From 66-474 sp035281745 (GTDB taxonomy: Bacteria; Pseudomonadota; Gammaproteobacteria; Xanthomonadales; Rhodanobacteraceae): a DNA stretch of 64,000 nucleotides. The position numbers were made by a program, and so were the translations under genes. Position 1 is the stretch's first letter, and each line of letters opens with the position of its first letter. The stretch is taken from contig DATEDI010000014.1 of NCBI GenBank assembly GCA_035281745.1, positions 62,001 to 126,000 of the forward strand, read 5' to 3'. Positions 23,505 through 33,391 of the stretch are shown piece after piece. The notes under the pieces are model-generated. The model was given only the letters and a program-made list of their open reading frames with translations, had not been told where the DNA came from and searched no databases.

Positions 23505-24923
23505 ATGTTGCAAGCGGAATACCTGTGGATGCCGCACGAATGGCAGCGCGACGCGGCGGTCGGGCACGGCGTGGATACGGTGCGCGCGCACTTCGCCTTG
23601 GCCGGCATGCCGAACCTGCACTCGCACGCTTTCCAGCGCGCGATGGCGGGCCTGGCGGAGCGGCGCGGTCCCGGCGACGATTCGTTCTGGACGTGGCGCG
23701 AAGCGATGTACGCGTTCGCCTCGCGCATCGGCCCCGATCAATTGCAGGCGATCGCGGCACAGTTGTACGTCGAGATGCTGAAGGCGGGCTATACGCACGT
23801 CTGCGAGTTCCATTACCTGCACAACGCGCCCGATGGCAAGCCCTATGCCGACCCCGCAGCGATGTCGCGCGCGATCATCGCGGCCGCGCGCGAAGCCGGT
23901 ATCGGATTGACGTTGCTGCCGGTGCTTTACATGACCGGCGGGTTCGACGGGCGAGCGCTGTCGGATCGGCAGAAGCGTTTTGGGTTGTCCGCCGATGCGT
24001 ACCTTGAACTGGTGGAATCGCTGTGCGCGCTCGAATCGGACCGCGTGCGCGTGGGCGTCGCCCTGCATTCGCTGCGCGCGGTCCCCGAAACCGCGATGCG
24101 CGAGGTGCTGGCGGCCACAGCAGCTTTTTCCCCTCTCCCCCCGGGAGAGGGTGCCCCGGAGGGGCGGGTGAGGGTTTGGGCAGGGCGAGGTGAAATGGCT
24201 TTATCCGAACCCTCACCCCAATCCCTCTCCCGAAGGGAGAGGGGCTTGATGCCCATCCACATCCACATTGCCGAGCAGATCGGCGAAGTGCAGGATTGCC
24301 TCGGGATGCGCGGCGCGCGCCCGGTGCAATGGCTGTTCGACCACGCGGACGTCGACGGACGCTGGTGCCTGGTGCACGCGACGCATCTGGATGATGCGGA
24401 GTTGCGGGCGATCGCGGCATCGGGCGCGGTGGCGGGGCTTTGCCCAACCACCGAGGCGAATCTGGGCGACGGCCTGTTCCCGCTAGCGAACTATCTCGAT
24501 GCGCACGGTGCGCTCGGCATCGGTTCCGATTCGCACATCTCGGTGTCGCCGATCGAGGAATTGCGCTGGCTGGAATACGGGCAGCGGCTGGTGACACGCC
24601 ATCGCAACATCGCGGCGCGTATGCCCGGTGCAAGCGTCGGCGAGGCGTTATGGGGCGCAGCACTGCAAGGCGGGCGCCGCGCGGCGGGCATTGCGGACGA
24701 TGATGCCCGCGCGGATTTCATCGTGCTCGACGATGCTTCGCCGTTGCTCGCCGCACGCGACGAACGCAGTGTGATCGATGCGTTCCTGTTCGCGGGCAAC
24801 GCGCCGCTCGTGCGTGACGTGATGGCGGGTGGCGAGTGGATGGTCCGGGATTTCCGGCACCGCGACGAAGCGCGAATCGCGGCGCGTTACCGCGAAACCG
24901 TCGAAGCACTCGCGGCCGGTTGA
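23505..24923 (+). CDS. hutF: Formimidoylglutamate deiminase with an in-frame repeat insertion
   Basis: 472-residue amidohydrolase that converts N-formimidoyl-glutamate to N-formylglutamate and ammonia, the step used in the five-enzyme histidine pathway. Seen: NLHSHAFQRAM metal motif, TWREAMYAF, HVCEFHYLHN, IHIHIAEQ and SDSHISVSPIEELRWLEYGQR. Residues 208-248 (41 aa, rich in Ser, Pro, Arg, Gly) are encoded by a palindromic repeat and have no place in the family; they lie right before the metal-ligand strand PIHIHIAEQ. The frame is intact, so the enzyme may still work. The 3' end overlaps the convergent lipoprotein gene by 37 bp. Confidence 0.93.
   Translation: MLQAEYLWMPHEWQRDAAVGHGVDTVRAHFALAGMPNLHSHAFQRAMAGLAERRGPGDDSFWTWREAMYAFASRIGPDQLQAIAAQLYVEMLKAGYTHVCEFHYLHNAPDGKPYADPAAMSRAIIAAAREAGIGLTLLPVLYMTGGFDGRALSDRQKRFGLSADAYLELVESLCALESDRVRVGVALHSLRAVPETAMREVLAATAAFSPLPPGEGAPEGRVRVWAGRGEMALSEPSPQSLSRRERGLMPIHIHIAEQIGEVQDCLGMRGARPVQWLFDHADVDGRWCLVHATHLDDAELRAIAASGAVAGLCPTTEANLGDGLFPLANYLDAHGALGIGSDSHISVSPIEELRWLEYGQRLVTRHRNIAARMPGASVGEALWGAALQGGRRAAGIADDDARADFIVLDDASPLLAARDERSVIDAFLFAGNAPLVRDVMAGGEWMVRDFRHRDEARIAARYRETVEALAAG
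24126..24248 (+). repeat. Palindromic repeat inserted in hutF
   Basis: The left part (CCCCTCTCCC...GGGAGAGGG, then GGGTGAGGGTT) is mirrored by the right part (AACCCTCACCCC, then CCCTCTCCC...GGGAGAGGGG), so the element folds into a long stem. Such CCTCTCC/GGAGAGG units are usually intergenic. Here it is 123 nt, a multiple of three, without stops. Confidence 0.8.
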
Positions 24924-25648
24924 TCCGCCGGTTCGGAGAAACGCAGGGACCGGAGCGCGTCGTCCATCACCTCGAACGCATGGGCGTCGGAGAACGGTGG
25001 CGTCGCGGGCGGGTCATAGACGGCCGGGTTCACACCGAACACCAGCAGGTCGATTGCGTAACACACACCGTCGTGGACGGTGCGATAGGCGTGTACGTCC
25101 AGATGATGGCTCATCGCGGCGTCGGCGGCCTCGAAGGTCGTGAAGGTGGCGCCGCTGATGATGCGGGTCGCGACACTGCCGGGACGCACGGCGGTCGGCG
25201 GCGTGGTACAGCCGTGCACTTCCTTCGCGTCACGGCTCGCGCCGATCCGGATTTCGGCGTCGGTAATGTTGTTGGAGTCGGGCACGGACAATGCCACCAC
25301 CGGTTGTCCGTGTGAATCCGGAGGCGCGAAGCTTTTCCACGCGCTGTTGGCCAGATAGCTCGACTGGAAATCACGCCTGACCGTCCAGCCAGACGGCACA
25401 TCGATGCGGAAGTTCCAGGCCTCGCTCACGAATGCATTCGTGTGATCCGCTGCCGGGGCCGCGGATGCGTCAGTCGTCGCGGGTATCGACGCCGCAGGAC
25501 GAGGCATCTGCGTCTCGCTGTTGGCGCCATTCCTGCCCGAACAGGCTGCGATCAAGACACACGATGACAGCAACCACGCCAAGCGGGTGCCGGCTCGGGT
25601 CCGGCGTCCGCTGCACATCGATGGAAATGCCGCTCGCCGTCGCGTCAC
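24887..25648 (-). CDS. Uncharacterised lipoprotein
   Basis: 253-residue protein of unknown function. After a basic N-terminus the segment LAWLLSSCVLIAAC provides a lipobox (IAAC), so it should be lipidated and exported. The mature part has a WNFRIDVPSGWTVRRDF strand pattern like small periplasmic PsbP-type or DUF1795-like folds, with three further Cys residues. The GTG start at 25648 overlaps the stop of the Spy/CpxP-like gene (GTGA), giving translational coupling. Its 3' end runs 37 bp into hutF on the other strand. Confidence 0.8.
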   Translation of the reverse strand: MTRRRAAFPSMCSGRRTRAGTRLAWLLSSCVLIAACSGRNGANSETQMPRPAASIPATTDASAAPAADHTNAFVSEAWNFRIDVPSGWTVRRDFQSSYLANSAWKSFAPPDSHGQPVVALSVPDSNNITDAEIRIGASRDAKEVHGCTTPPTAVRPGSVATRIISGATFTTFEAADAAMSHHLDVHAYRTVHDGVCYAIDLLVFGVNPAVYDPPATPPFSDAHAFEVMDDALRSLRFSEPADQPAASASTVSR

Positions 25649-26181
25649 TGCGCCGCTGACGATGCCGGCGCGTTGCCGGAGCGCTTCTGCATGTGCGATT
25701 CACGCCACTGCTTCATCTTCGTTTGGTGTTGCGCGCGGAGAGTCGCATATTGCGTACGCTGCTCCGGGGTCAAGAGGTTGTAGATCTTGGTGCGCAATTC
25801 GGCTTGGCGCAGCACTTGCGCGTGCGCGGCATTGGACTCTGCCTGGGCGAGGTCGTTCGCCGCGCTCTGGTACGCGGAGCTGCCGGGGGTGGCATTGTCG
25901 AACGCCATCCGCTCCTGGCGCAGCGTCTGCATCTCGGGACGCGCCTGCTCGAAGTTCTGCTGGAACAACTGATGCACGCTGGTGCGTTGCGTGTCGCTCA
26001 GATTGAGCTGGTCGAGCAGCTTCATGTGGTGACCGTTCATGTGGTGCCCGCCGCGATGTTTGACGGGCTGCGACATGCCTGTGGCGGCGGTACCGGCCGA
26101 CGGCGGTACCGCCGCAAAGGCAAGCGACGAGCAGGCGAGCGCCGTGACAAGCAAGGCGGAGCGGAAGATTGGTTTGTGCAT
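25645..26181 (-). CDS. Spy/CpxP-like periplasmic protein
   Basis: 178-residue exported protein. The signal peptide MHKPIFRSALLVTALACSSLAFA ends near residue 23. The rest is helical and rich in Gln, Ala and Met with the two family motifs LNLSDTQRTSVHQLF and LLTPEQRTQY (LTxxQ type). Spy/CpxP proteins are chaperones of the periplasm induced by envelope stress. A His-rich stretch (HRGGHHMNGHHMK) near residue 45 may bind metal. ATG 26181 has GAGGA upstream. The gene is coupled to the lipoprotein gene downstream. Confidence 0.85.
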   Translation of the reverse strand: MHKPIFRSALLVTALACSSLAFAAVPPSAGTAATGMSQPVKHRGGHHMNGHHMKLLDQLNLSDTQRTSVHQLFQQNFEQARPEMQTLRQERMAFDNATPGSSAYQSAANDLAQAESNAAHAQVLRQAELRTKIYNLLTPEQRTQYATLRAQHQTKMKQWRESHMQKRSGNAPASSAAQ

Positions 26182-26355
26182 CGAGGTGTCCTCGGTGATG
26201 GTGGATGGATGGTCGCCGATCCGCGACGCGGGTTCGCTAAATTTGCGTGATGGCGTGCGGACGATATGGCGTGCAGTCAGCTTCGGCACGCACGGTGGAG
26301 GGACGTCCATAACCTCTCAACGCAGACAAGGGCGTTGCGTTGACACGCGTGCGCG

Positions 26356-27255
26356 TCATCCCATCCGCTGCTTCAGGAAATCGATGAAGACACGCAGCTT
26401 CGGCGGCATCTGGTAGCGGCTCGGGTAATAGAGATACAGGCCGTCATAGACGGGCAACCAGCGATCCAATGCGGTTTCCAGCCGTCCGTTGTCGAGGTCC
26501 GCCTGCAACGAGGGCGCGGGCACGTGGGTGAGGGCAATGCCACTGCATGCCGCAGCGCGTGCCAGCGCGTTGTCGTTGACGATCAGGTTGCCGCCGACCT
26601 CGATCTCGAACCAGTGTCCGCGCTTTGGCCCCGCCGGGTGCGCGAACTCCCAGTTGTAAAGCCCGCCGCTGGCGAAGCGGAATCGCGCGCAGTTGTGTTG
26701 CGACAAATCCCGCGGATGCGTCGGCTTTCCGTGGCGCTTGAAATACGCCGGCGAACCCGCCACCACCGACCGCATCGGCCCGCCCAGCGGCACCGCGATC
26801 ATGTCCTTCTCAAGGCGTTCGCCCAACCGGATGCCGGCATCGAAGCCTTGCGCGACCAGGTCGGAAAGCGCGCTGTCGACGTTGATCTCCAGCGTGATTT
26901 CGGGGTAGGCCGCGATGAATGCGGCAAGATGCGGTGCGAGCATCGACCCCATCGCGGCGGTGATGCGCAAGGTGCCGGCCGGGCGTTCGCCGTACTGGCG
27001 CGCGCTGTCCACTGCCTCGTCGATCACGCCCAGCGCCGGCGCGATGCGCTCGAGGAATGCGCGGCCGGCTTCGGTCAGGCCGACCCGTCGCGTGGTGCGC
27101 GCCAGCAGACGGACGCCGATCTGCCGTTCGAATTGCGCCAGCGTCTGGCTCAAGGCCGAGGCGGTCACGCCGATTTCGCGTCCCGCGCGGGTGAAGCTGC
27201 CGTGGCGCGCAATCAGCACGAAGGCGCGCAGGGCGGGGCTGTGATCGTGCTGCAT
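26356..27255 (-). CDS. LysR-family transcriptional regulator
   Basis: 299 residues. The N-terminal winged HTH (RAFVLIARHGSFTRAGREIGVTASALSQTLAQFERQIGVRLLARTTRRV) is classic LysR. The effector domain (about 90-295) includes MGSMLAPHLAAFIAAYPEITLEI and YYPSRYQMPPKLRVFIDFL. It is divergent from an aldo/keto reductase gene, 101 bp apart, so it probably controls that gene and its own. LysR proteins of this subgroup (close to those that often stand beside oxidoreductases) respond to small aromatic or oxidised compounds, but the effector is unknown. Confidence 0.92.
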   Translation of the reverse strand: MQHDHSPALRAFVLIARHGSFTRAGREIGVTASALSQTLAQFERQIGVRLLARTTRRVGLTEAGRAFLERIAPALGVIDEAVDSARQYGERPAGTLRITAAMGSMLAPHLAAFIAAYPEITLEINVDSALSDLVAQGFDAGIRLGERLEKDMIAVPLGGPMRSVVAGSPAYFKRHGKPTHPRDLSQHNCARFRFASGGLYNWEFAHPAGPKRGHWFEIEVGGNLIVNDNALARAAACSGIALTHVPAPSLQADLDNGRLETALDRWLPVYDGLYLYYPSRYQMPPKLRVFIDFLKQRMG

Positions 27256-27356
27256 TGTTTAGCCCTGCTTGAAAGACCATCCAGAGGATCGGGATTTTTT
27301 CTGCGCTATGCAAGTCGCATACTTTGCGCCGTCCCGTTCAACGAAAGGAACTCACG

Positions 27357-28514
27357 ATGTCACTCGATCAATACTTCACGCTCGGCCGCTCCGGCCTGCG
27401 CATCAGCCGGCTCGCACTCGGCACCATGACCTTTGGTGACAGTTGGGGGTGGGGCGCCGACGCGAACGTTTCGCGTGGCATGTTCGATCGCTACCTCGCC
27501 GCGGGTGGCAACTTCATCGATACCGCCGACCTTTACACCCATGGCGAAAGTGAAACACTGCTGGGCAAATTCATAGCCGACAGTGGACATCGCGATCGCG
27601 TGGTGCTGGCCACCAAATTCAGCTACAACGCCGAAGCCGGCAACCCGAACGCCGGTGGCAACGGCTGCAAGAACATCGTGCGCGCGGTGGAAGGTTCATT
27701 GCGACGCCTCGACACCGACTTCATCGATCTATACCTGCTGCACACGTGGGACCGGATCACCCCGGCGGAAGAAGTGCTGCAGACGCTGGACGACCTTATC
27801 CGCGCGGGCAAGATCCGTTACGCCGGCCTCTCCGATGTGCCGGCCTGGTACGCCGCGCAGATCCAGACATTGGCGCGCGCCTCGCACATGCACGACCTGG
27901 TGAACCTGCAACTGCAATACTCGCTGGTCGAACGCAACATCGAACGCGAATACGTGGACCTCGCGCAGGAATTCGGCTACGGCATCACCGCGTGGAGCCC
28001 GCTTGGCATGGGCCTGTTGTCCGGCAAGTACCGGCCGTCGCAAGGCGGCGTGGACAGCCAAAGCGAAGGCCGGCTGGGCTTGTTCAGGCAAGGCGGCGTG
28101 CCGGCGCTCCAGGACAAGTTCACGCCACGCAACTTCGCGATCGTCGCAGCCGTCGAGAAAGCCGCGCGCGCCGAAGGCCTCAGCATGGCACAGGTCGCGA
28201 TCCAGTGGGCGGCGCGCCAGCCGGGCATCGGTTCGGTGATCCTGGGCGCGCGCACGCTGGAACAGTTCGACGACAATCTCGCCGCATTGGACAAGCCATT
28301 GTCCGATGAAACGCTGCGCGCGCTCGACTCCGTGTCCGCGTTGCCGCCGCAATTCCCGTACAGTTTCTTCGATGCATCGCACCAGATCGGCATGAACGGT
28401 GGCGTGGGCGTCGGCGACAAACCCGCGGGTTACGCGCGCCGGGTCTGGATCGATGCGGCACCGCCGCCGAATTTCGCGCCGGACGCCGCGACTCCCGAAT
28501 CGCAGGTCGCGTGA
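27357..28514 (+). CDS. Aldo/keto reductase, large form
   Basis: 385-residue NADPH-dependent oxidoreductase. The TIM-barrel residues are visible: the Asp-Tyr pair in FIDTADLYTHGESE, Lys in LATKFSYN, His in YLLHTWDRI, and the cofactor region SVILGARTLEQFDDNL. A C-terminal extension after residue ~350 (GVGVGDKPAGYARRVWIDAA) is longer than in E. coli YajO-like enzymes. ATG 27357 has AAAGGA upstream. It is followed 48 bp later by a second aldo/keto reductase and is divergent from a LysR regulator, so the three likely form one regulated unit. Confidence 0.92.
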   Translation: MSLDQYFTLGRSGLRISRLALGTMTFGDSWGWGADANVSRGMFDRYLAAGGNFIDTADLYTHGESETLLGKFIADSGHRDRVVLATKFSYNAEAGNPNAGGNGCKNIVRAVEGSLRRLDTDFIDLYLLHTWDRITPAEEVLQTLDDLIRAGKIRYAGLSDVPAWYAAQIQTLARASHMHDLVNLQLQYSLVERNIEREYVDLAQEFGYGITAWSPLGMGLLSGKYRPSQGGVDSQSEGRLGLFRQGGVPALQDKFTPRNFAIVAAVEKAARAEGLSMAQVAIQWAARQPGIGSVILGARTLEQFDDNLAALDKPLSDETLRALDSVSALPPQFPYSFFDASHQIGMNGGVGVGDKPAGYARRVWIDAAPPPNFAPDAATPESQVA

Positions 28515-28561
28515 GACCATTCGTTTTGGACGAACCATTCAACAAGCATGGAGAACACCGC

Positions 28562-29551
<990 letters not shown>

Positions 29552-29653
29552 AGCGGCAGCATTCTGAACGTGGGTCGTTCGCACAAGGCCCGCGCGTCAA
29601 CGCCGCGTCGCCACGATGCGTTCTACGTGACAACTCGATCACGGAGACGCGTC

Positions 29654-29830
29654 ATGAAACATCGTGCTTTCGCATTGCTCGTGCTGGCCGGCTTTTCCGG
29701 ACTTGCGCTCGGCGGCTGCGTGGTCACGCCGCCGCGCGGCCGGGTGGTCGCGGTGGCGCCCGCGCGGGTCTGGGTGCCCGGCCACTGGCATGCCGGTTTG
29801 TGGGTTCGCGGGCATTGGCGGTACCGGTGA
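29654..29830 (+). CDS. Small YXWxxGHW-type lipoprotein
   Basis: 58 residues. The signal segment ends in LALGGC, a lipobox, giving a ~37-residue mature lipoprotein. It contains two tryptophan-histidine units, VWVPGHWHAGLW and VRGHWRYR, the pattern of BcpO-like YXWPGHW small lipoproteins seen in many proteobacteria. ATG 29654 has GGAG upstream. The role is unknown; an envelope structural part is likely. Confidence 0.75.
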   Translation: MKHRAFALLVLAGFSGLALGGCVVTPPRGRVVAVAPARVWVPGHWHAGLWVRGHWRYR

Positions 29831-29849
29831 GCTGAAAAGGTAATCGTCC

Positions 29850-31148
29850 GTGCGTCGCTATGATGCACAGATGATCGATGTACGCGCTTCAGCACCGGAT
29901 GCTGCCGCATCCGACGAATTCATCCGTCGCGGCACGCCGGCATTCCGGCGCGTGAACCTGGCGTTGTTCGCAGCCGGTTTCGCGACGTTCGGATTGCTGT
30001 ATTGCGTGCAACCGCTGTTGCCGGAATTCACGCGCGACTACGGCGTCAGCGAAGCCGTCAGCGCGTTGTCGCTTTCGCTGACCACGTTCGTGCTGGCGTT
30101 CGGCATGTTGTTCGTCGGTGCGCTTTCGGACGCCTGGGGCCGCAAACCCATCATGGTCGTGTCGACACTCGCGTCTGCGCTGCTGGTGCTGGCGTCGGCG
30201 TTGATGCCGGACTGGACCACGTTGCTGATCGTGCGCACGCTGCTGGGTTTGACGCTGAGCGGACTGCCGGCGGTGGCGATGACCTATCTCGCCGAAGAAA
30301 TGGACGTCGCCTCGATCGGACTCGGCATGGGTCTCTACATCAGCGGCAACGCGATCGGCGGGATGGCGGGCCGGCTGATCACCGGCGTGCTGACCGATTT
30401 CGCGAACTGGCGCGTGGGCGTGATCGTGGTCGCGATCATCGGCTTGGCGTGTGCGTGGATGTTCTGGCAACTGCTTCCGCCGTCGCGGCATTTCGTGGCG
30501 CAGCCGTTGAACCGGCGTGCGCTGGCCGGGCGCCTCGGCGTGGTCTTCCACGACCGTGGACTGCCGTGGCTGTTCGCGGAAGGCTTTCTGTTGCTGGGCG
30601 CGTTCGTCACTGTCTACAACTACATCGGCTACCGGTTGCTGGCGCCGCCGTACAACCTGAGCCAGGCCGTGGTCGGCGCGATCTTCATCATTTATCTGAT
30701 CGGCACCTTCAGCTCGCCGTGGGTGGGGCATCTTGCCGGCAAGTTGGGCCGACGCAAGGTGTTGTGGACGATGATGGCGTTGATGCTGATCGGCACGGCG
30801 CTTACGATATTGTCGTCGCTGTGGGCGATCGTGCTGGGCGTGATCGTGCTGACCTTCGGTTTCTTCGGCGGCCATTCCACCGTCAGCAGTTGGGTCGGTC
30901 GCCGTGCGGGCGAAGCGAAGGCGCACGCGTCGTCGCTGTACCTGTTCTGCTACTACATGGGCTCCAGCATCGCCGGTGCGCTGGGCGGCGTGTTTTACGC
31001 GTCGCACGGCTGGAACGGCATCGGGATATTCGTGGGTGCGATGGCGCTGGTCGGACTCGCGATCGCGCTGGGACTGTATCGCTTGCGGCCACTGCCGCAA
31101 AACACCGCCACGCCGCCGACCCCGATGAGCCGCGGCGCGATGGGCTGA
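29850..31148 (+). CDS. MFS transporter (YnfM-like)
   Basis: 432-residue major facilitator with 12 predicted helices from about residue 35 to 415. The motif-A loop GALSDAWGRKPIM is at residues ~94-106 and a repeat in the second half at GHLAGKLGRRKVLW. It resembles YnfM-type drug/solute exporters. GTG 29850 is chosen because AAAAGG stands nine bases upstream; ATG 29871 has no SD. It converges on the thioredoxin-NHL gene with only 4 bp between stops. Confidence 0.9.
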   Translation: MRRYDAQMIDVRASAPDAAASDEFIRRGTPAFRRVNLALFAAGFATFGLLYCVQPLLPEFTRDYGVSEAVSALSLSLTTFVLAFGMLFVGALSDAWGRKPIMVVSTLASALLVLASALMPDWTTLLIVRTLLGLTLSGLPAVAMTYLAEEMDVASIGLGMGLYISGNAIGGMAGRLITGVLTDFANWRVGVIVVAIIGLACAWMFWQLLPPSRHFVAQPLNRRALAGRLGVVFHDRGLPWLFAEGFLLLGAFVTVYNYIGYRLLAPPYNLSQAVVGAIFIIYLIGTFSSPWVGHLAGKLGRRKVLWTMMALMLIGTALTILSSLWAIVLGVIVLTFGFFGGHSTVSSWVGRRAGEAKAHASSLYLFCYYMGSSIAGALGGVFYASHGWNGIGIFVGAMALVGLAIALGLYRLRPLPQNTATPPTPMSRGAMG

Positions 31149-31152
31149 CGCT

Positions 31153-32667
31153 TCACCGGCAGGCGTCGGTTCGAGGTGCAGAAAGGTCGGCGATGTGCCA
31201 CGGCTTGACCGTGCCATCCGGCAGGGTCACCGCCACGATCCGGTTGCCGTCGCCTTCGGCAACCAGCAGCGTGTCGGGCGCGAGCGAGGCCACCGCGAGC
31301 GGGCGATTGAGCAGGGCCGCGACGGTGCTGACCTGGTGCGATGAAAGATCGAGTTTGCGCAGCGCGTTATTGAACGTGTCGGCGATGTAGAGGCTGTCCG
31401 CGTTCCACGCGACGGCTTCGGCATGTTGAAGCTGCGCGTCGCTCGCTTTGCCGTTGCGCATGCCGAAGTCGAACAGGCCGCGTCCGACGAGCGTGGTCAC
31501 CTTGCCATCCGGCAGCGCGATTGCACGCACGGACGAAGATTCCGGATCCGTTTCGTACAAGGTATCACCGTGCACGCTCATGCCGCTGGGCTGCGCAAAT
31601 TGCGCATTGCCGCGAGCGCCGTCACGCAGGCCTTCTTCGCCGGTGCCGGCCCATGGGCCGATCGTTGGTGCTGCAGGATCGTAACGCCAGATCTGGTGAT
31701 CGCCGGCCATGGAAACGTACAGCGCGTTGCCGCTCCACGCGACATCCCACGGCGAGTTGAGCACGGCCGCGCGCGCGGAAAATTGACCCGAGATGGCAAA
31801 GCCGCGTTGGCCATTTCCCGCCACCGTCGCAACGGTCTTGTGCGCGAGGTCGATGCGCCGGATCAGTTGGTTGTCGGTATCCGCGACGTACAACGTGCCG
31901 TCGTGGAAGGCGAGTCCGTGCGGGCGATTGAACTGCGCGTGCGCGTAGTCGCCATCGGCGCTGCCCTCGCAGCCGGTTCCGACGACGTCAACCAGTTTGC
32001 CGGAGTGGTCGGCCAGCACGATGCGATTGTGGCCGGTGTCGGCAATGGCGACGAGGGAGGGCGATACTGCAACGCCACCGGGCGTCGCCAGTGCGCGGGG
32101 TTTCGCGGCGATCGGTTGCAGCGGCAGTTTGGGCAACTTCGAGGCCGGCGGCGCGTTCACCAGCGCAGCTTCGACCGGGCCGGCCAATTGCTCGTAGGAC
32201 TGCTCGCCGATGAAGGTCTTTTCCACGTTGCCGGCCGGCCCCAGCAACACCAGCGTCGGCCACGCCTGCACGCCGTAGGCGTTCCACATCTGCATGTCGG
32301 GGTCGAGCACGATCGGGTGGCGCAGATCGTAGCGCTCGATGAATGCTTCCAGGCCGTCTTTTGTTTTCGATGCCTCGAACTTGGGTGAGTCGATGCCGAT
32401 CACGGCGAGCCGCGCGCCGAAGTGCTCCTCCAGCTTCTTTTCGTCCGGCAGCATGTGGATGCAGTTGATGCAGCCCGGCGTGAAGAAATCCAGCAGCACC
32501 GCGCGGCCTTTCAAATCGTCCAGCGTCAACGGCCGCGCAACGTTGAACCATGTCAGGCCCGCCGGAAAGTCGGCCGCGTGCCCCGCGTACGCGCGCGGCA
32601 ATCCCATGGTCAACACTCCGCCGGCCACGACGATCGCGGCGAGCAACACAAGCAGGATGCGCTTCAT
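31153..32667 (-). CDS. Thioredoxin-like/NHL-repeat protein (NHLRC2-like)
   Basis: 504 residues. A signal-anchor segment (residues 4-25) is followed by a thioredoxin fold (about 45-165) in which FTPGCINCIHMLPDEKKLE carries a CxxC (C-I-N-C). The C-terminal two thirds is a beta-propeller of NHL repeats (HNRIVLADHSGKLVDVVGTG; FNRPHGLAFHDGTLYVADTDN; LNSPWDVAWSGNALYVS and so on, about six). This order is that of NHLRC2. It is expected outside the cytoplasm as a thiol-disulfide protein that binds a partner through the propeller. It lies just upstream of the methyltransferase on the same strand with 21 bp between. Confidence 0.9.
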   Translation of the reverse strand: MKRILLVLLAAIVVAGGVLTMGLPRAYAGHAADFPAGLTWFNVARPLTLDDLKGRAVLLDFFTPGCINCIHMLPDEKKLEEHFGARLAVIGIDSPKFEASKTKDGLEAFIERYDLRHPIVLDPDMQMWNAYGVQAWPTLVLLGPAGNVEKTFIGEQSYEQLAGPVEAALVNAPPASKLPKLPLQPIAAKPRALATPGGVAVSPSLVAIADTGHNRIVLADHSGKLVDVVGTGCEGSADGDYAHAQFNRPHGLAFHDGTLYVADTDNQLIRRIDLAHKTVATVAGNGQRGFAISGQFSARAAVLNSPWDVAWSGNALYVSMAGDHQIWRYDPAAPTIGPWAGTGEEGLRDGARGNAQFAQPSGMSVHGDTLYETDPESSSVRAIALPDGKVTTLVGRGLFDFGMRNGKASDAQLQHAEAVAWNADSLYIADTFNNALRKLDLSSHQVSTVAALLNRPLAVASLAPDTLLVAEGDGNRIVAVTLPDGTVKPWHIADLSAPRTDACR

Positions 32668-32688
32668 CGAATGGATCCGATCGAATGT

Positions 32689-33366
32689 TCAGCGATGACG
32701 TGTCAATGCGTATACCGCGGTATGCAGGGCCGTCACGCCCTTTTCCGCGAACGACGGTTGCGAAGCCAGGATGTCGCGGCGCTCAACTTGCCGGATGTCC
32801 CACTGTGAATCGAACAGCCGGTGCACTTCGGCTTCATCGACGCTGAAGGGCGGCCCTTCCATTTCGCCCGCCGGGTAATCCAGCGTGATCAAGAGACCAC
32901 GCGCACCGGCCGGAAGTTTCGCGTAAACCTCGCGCGCGAGGCGATCGCGCATCGGTGCGGGAAAGGCGATCAGCGCGGCGCGGTCGTAGAACGCGCCGCA
33001 TCCTTCCGGCAGGCCGGCGGCGACACCGAAGACGTCACCATTGATGATTTCGATGCTGCCCCCCGCGGCTGCCTCGGCGATCCGGTAGTGCGTGCCGTCC
33101 GCGGCTTCACTCTTGCGTGCCTGCAGATGGTTCTCCGCAAGAAATGCTTCGATTGCCACGGGCGAGATTTCGACCCCCAGCACGTGCAGCCCTTGCCGCG
33201 CGAGCCACAACATGTCCAGCGACTTGCCGCACAGCGGTACCAGCACGCGTGTGCCGGGCGCGGCGCCGGCTTCGCTCCAATGCTTTTCCAGCAACGGCAT
33301 CACCGATTCGTGGTGCCATCCCGTGCGGCCTTCCTCCCAGCGTTGCAACCAATACTCGGCGTTCAT
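32689..33366 (-). CDS. tpm: Thiopurine S-methyltransferase family protein
   Basis: 225-residue SAM-dependent methyltransferase. The N-terminus MNAEYWLQRWEEGRTGWHHE and the motifs RVLVPLCGKSLDMLWLA, GVEISP and AFYDRAALIAFPAPMR are diagnostic of bacterial TPMT, which methylates thiols and also tellurite/selenite. The length matches the ~218-residue family. ATG 33366 is the family start. It is followed by a VOC protein 26 bp upstream on the same strand. Confidence 0.92.
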   Translation of the reverse strand: MNAEYWLQRWEEGRTGWHHESVMPLLEKHWSEAGAAPGTRVLVPLCGKSLDMLWLARQGLHVLGVEISPVAIEAFLAENHLQARKSEAADGTHYRIAEAAAGGSIEIINGDVFGVAAGLPEGCGAFYDRAALIAFPAPMRDRLAREVYAKLPAGARGLLITLDYPAGEMEGPPFSVDEAEVHRLFDSQWDIRQVERRDILASQPSFAEKGVTALHTAVYALTRHR

Positions 33367-33391
33367 GTTTCCGTTCCAAAAAGAGGCGTTG

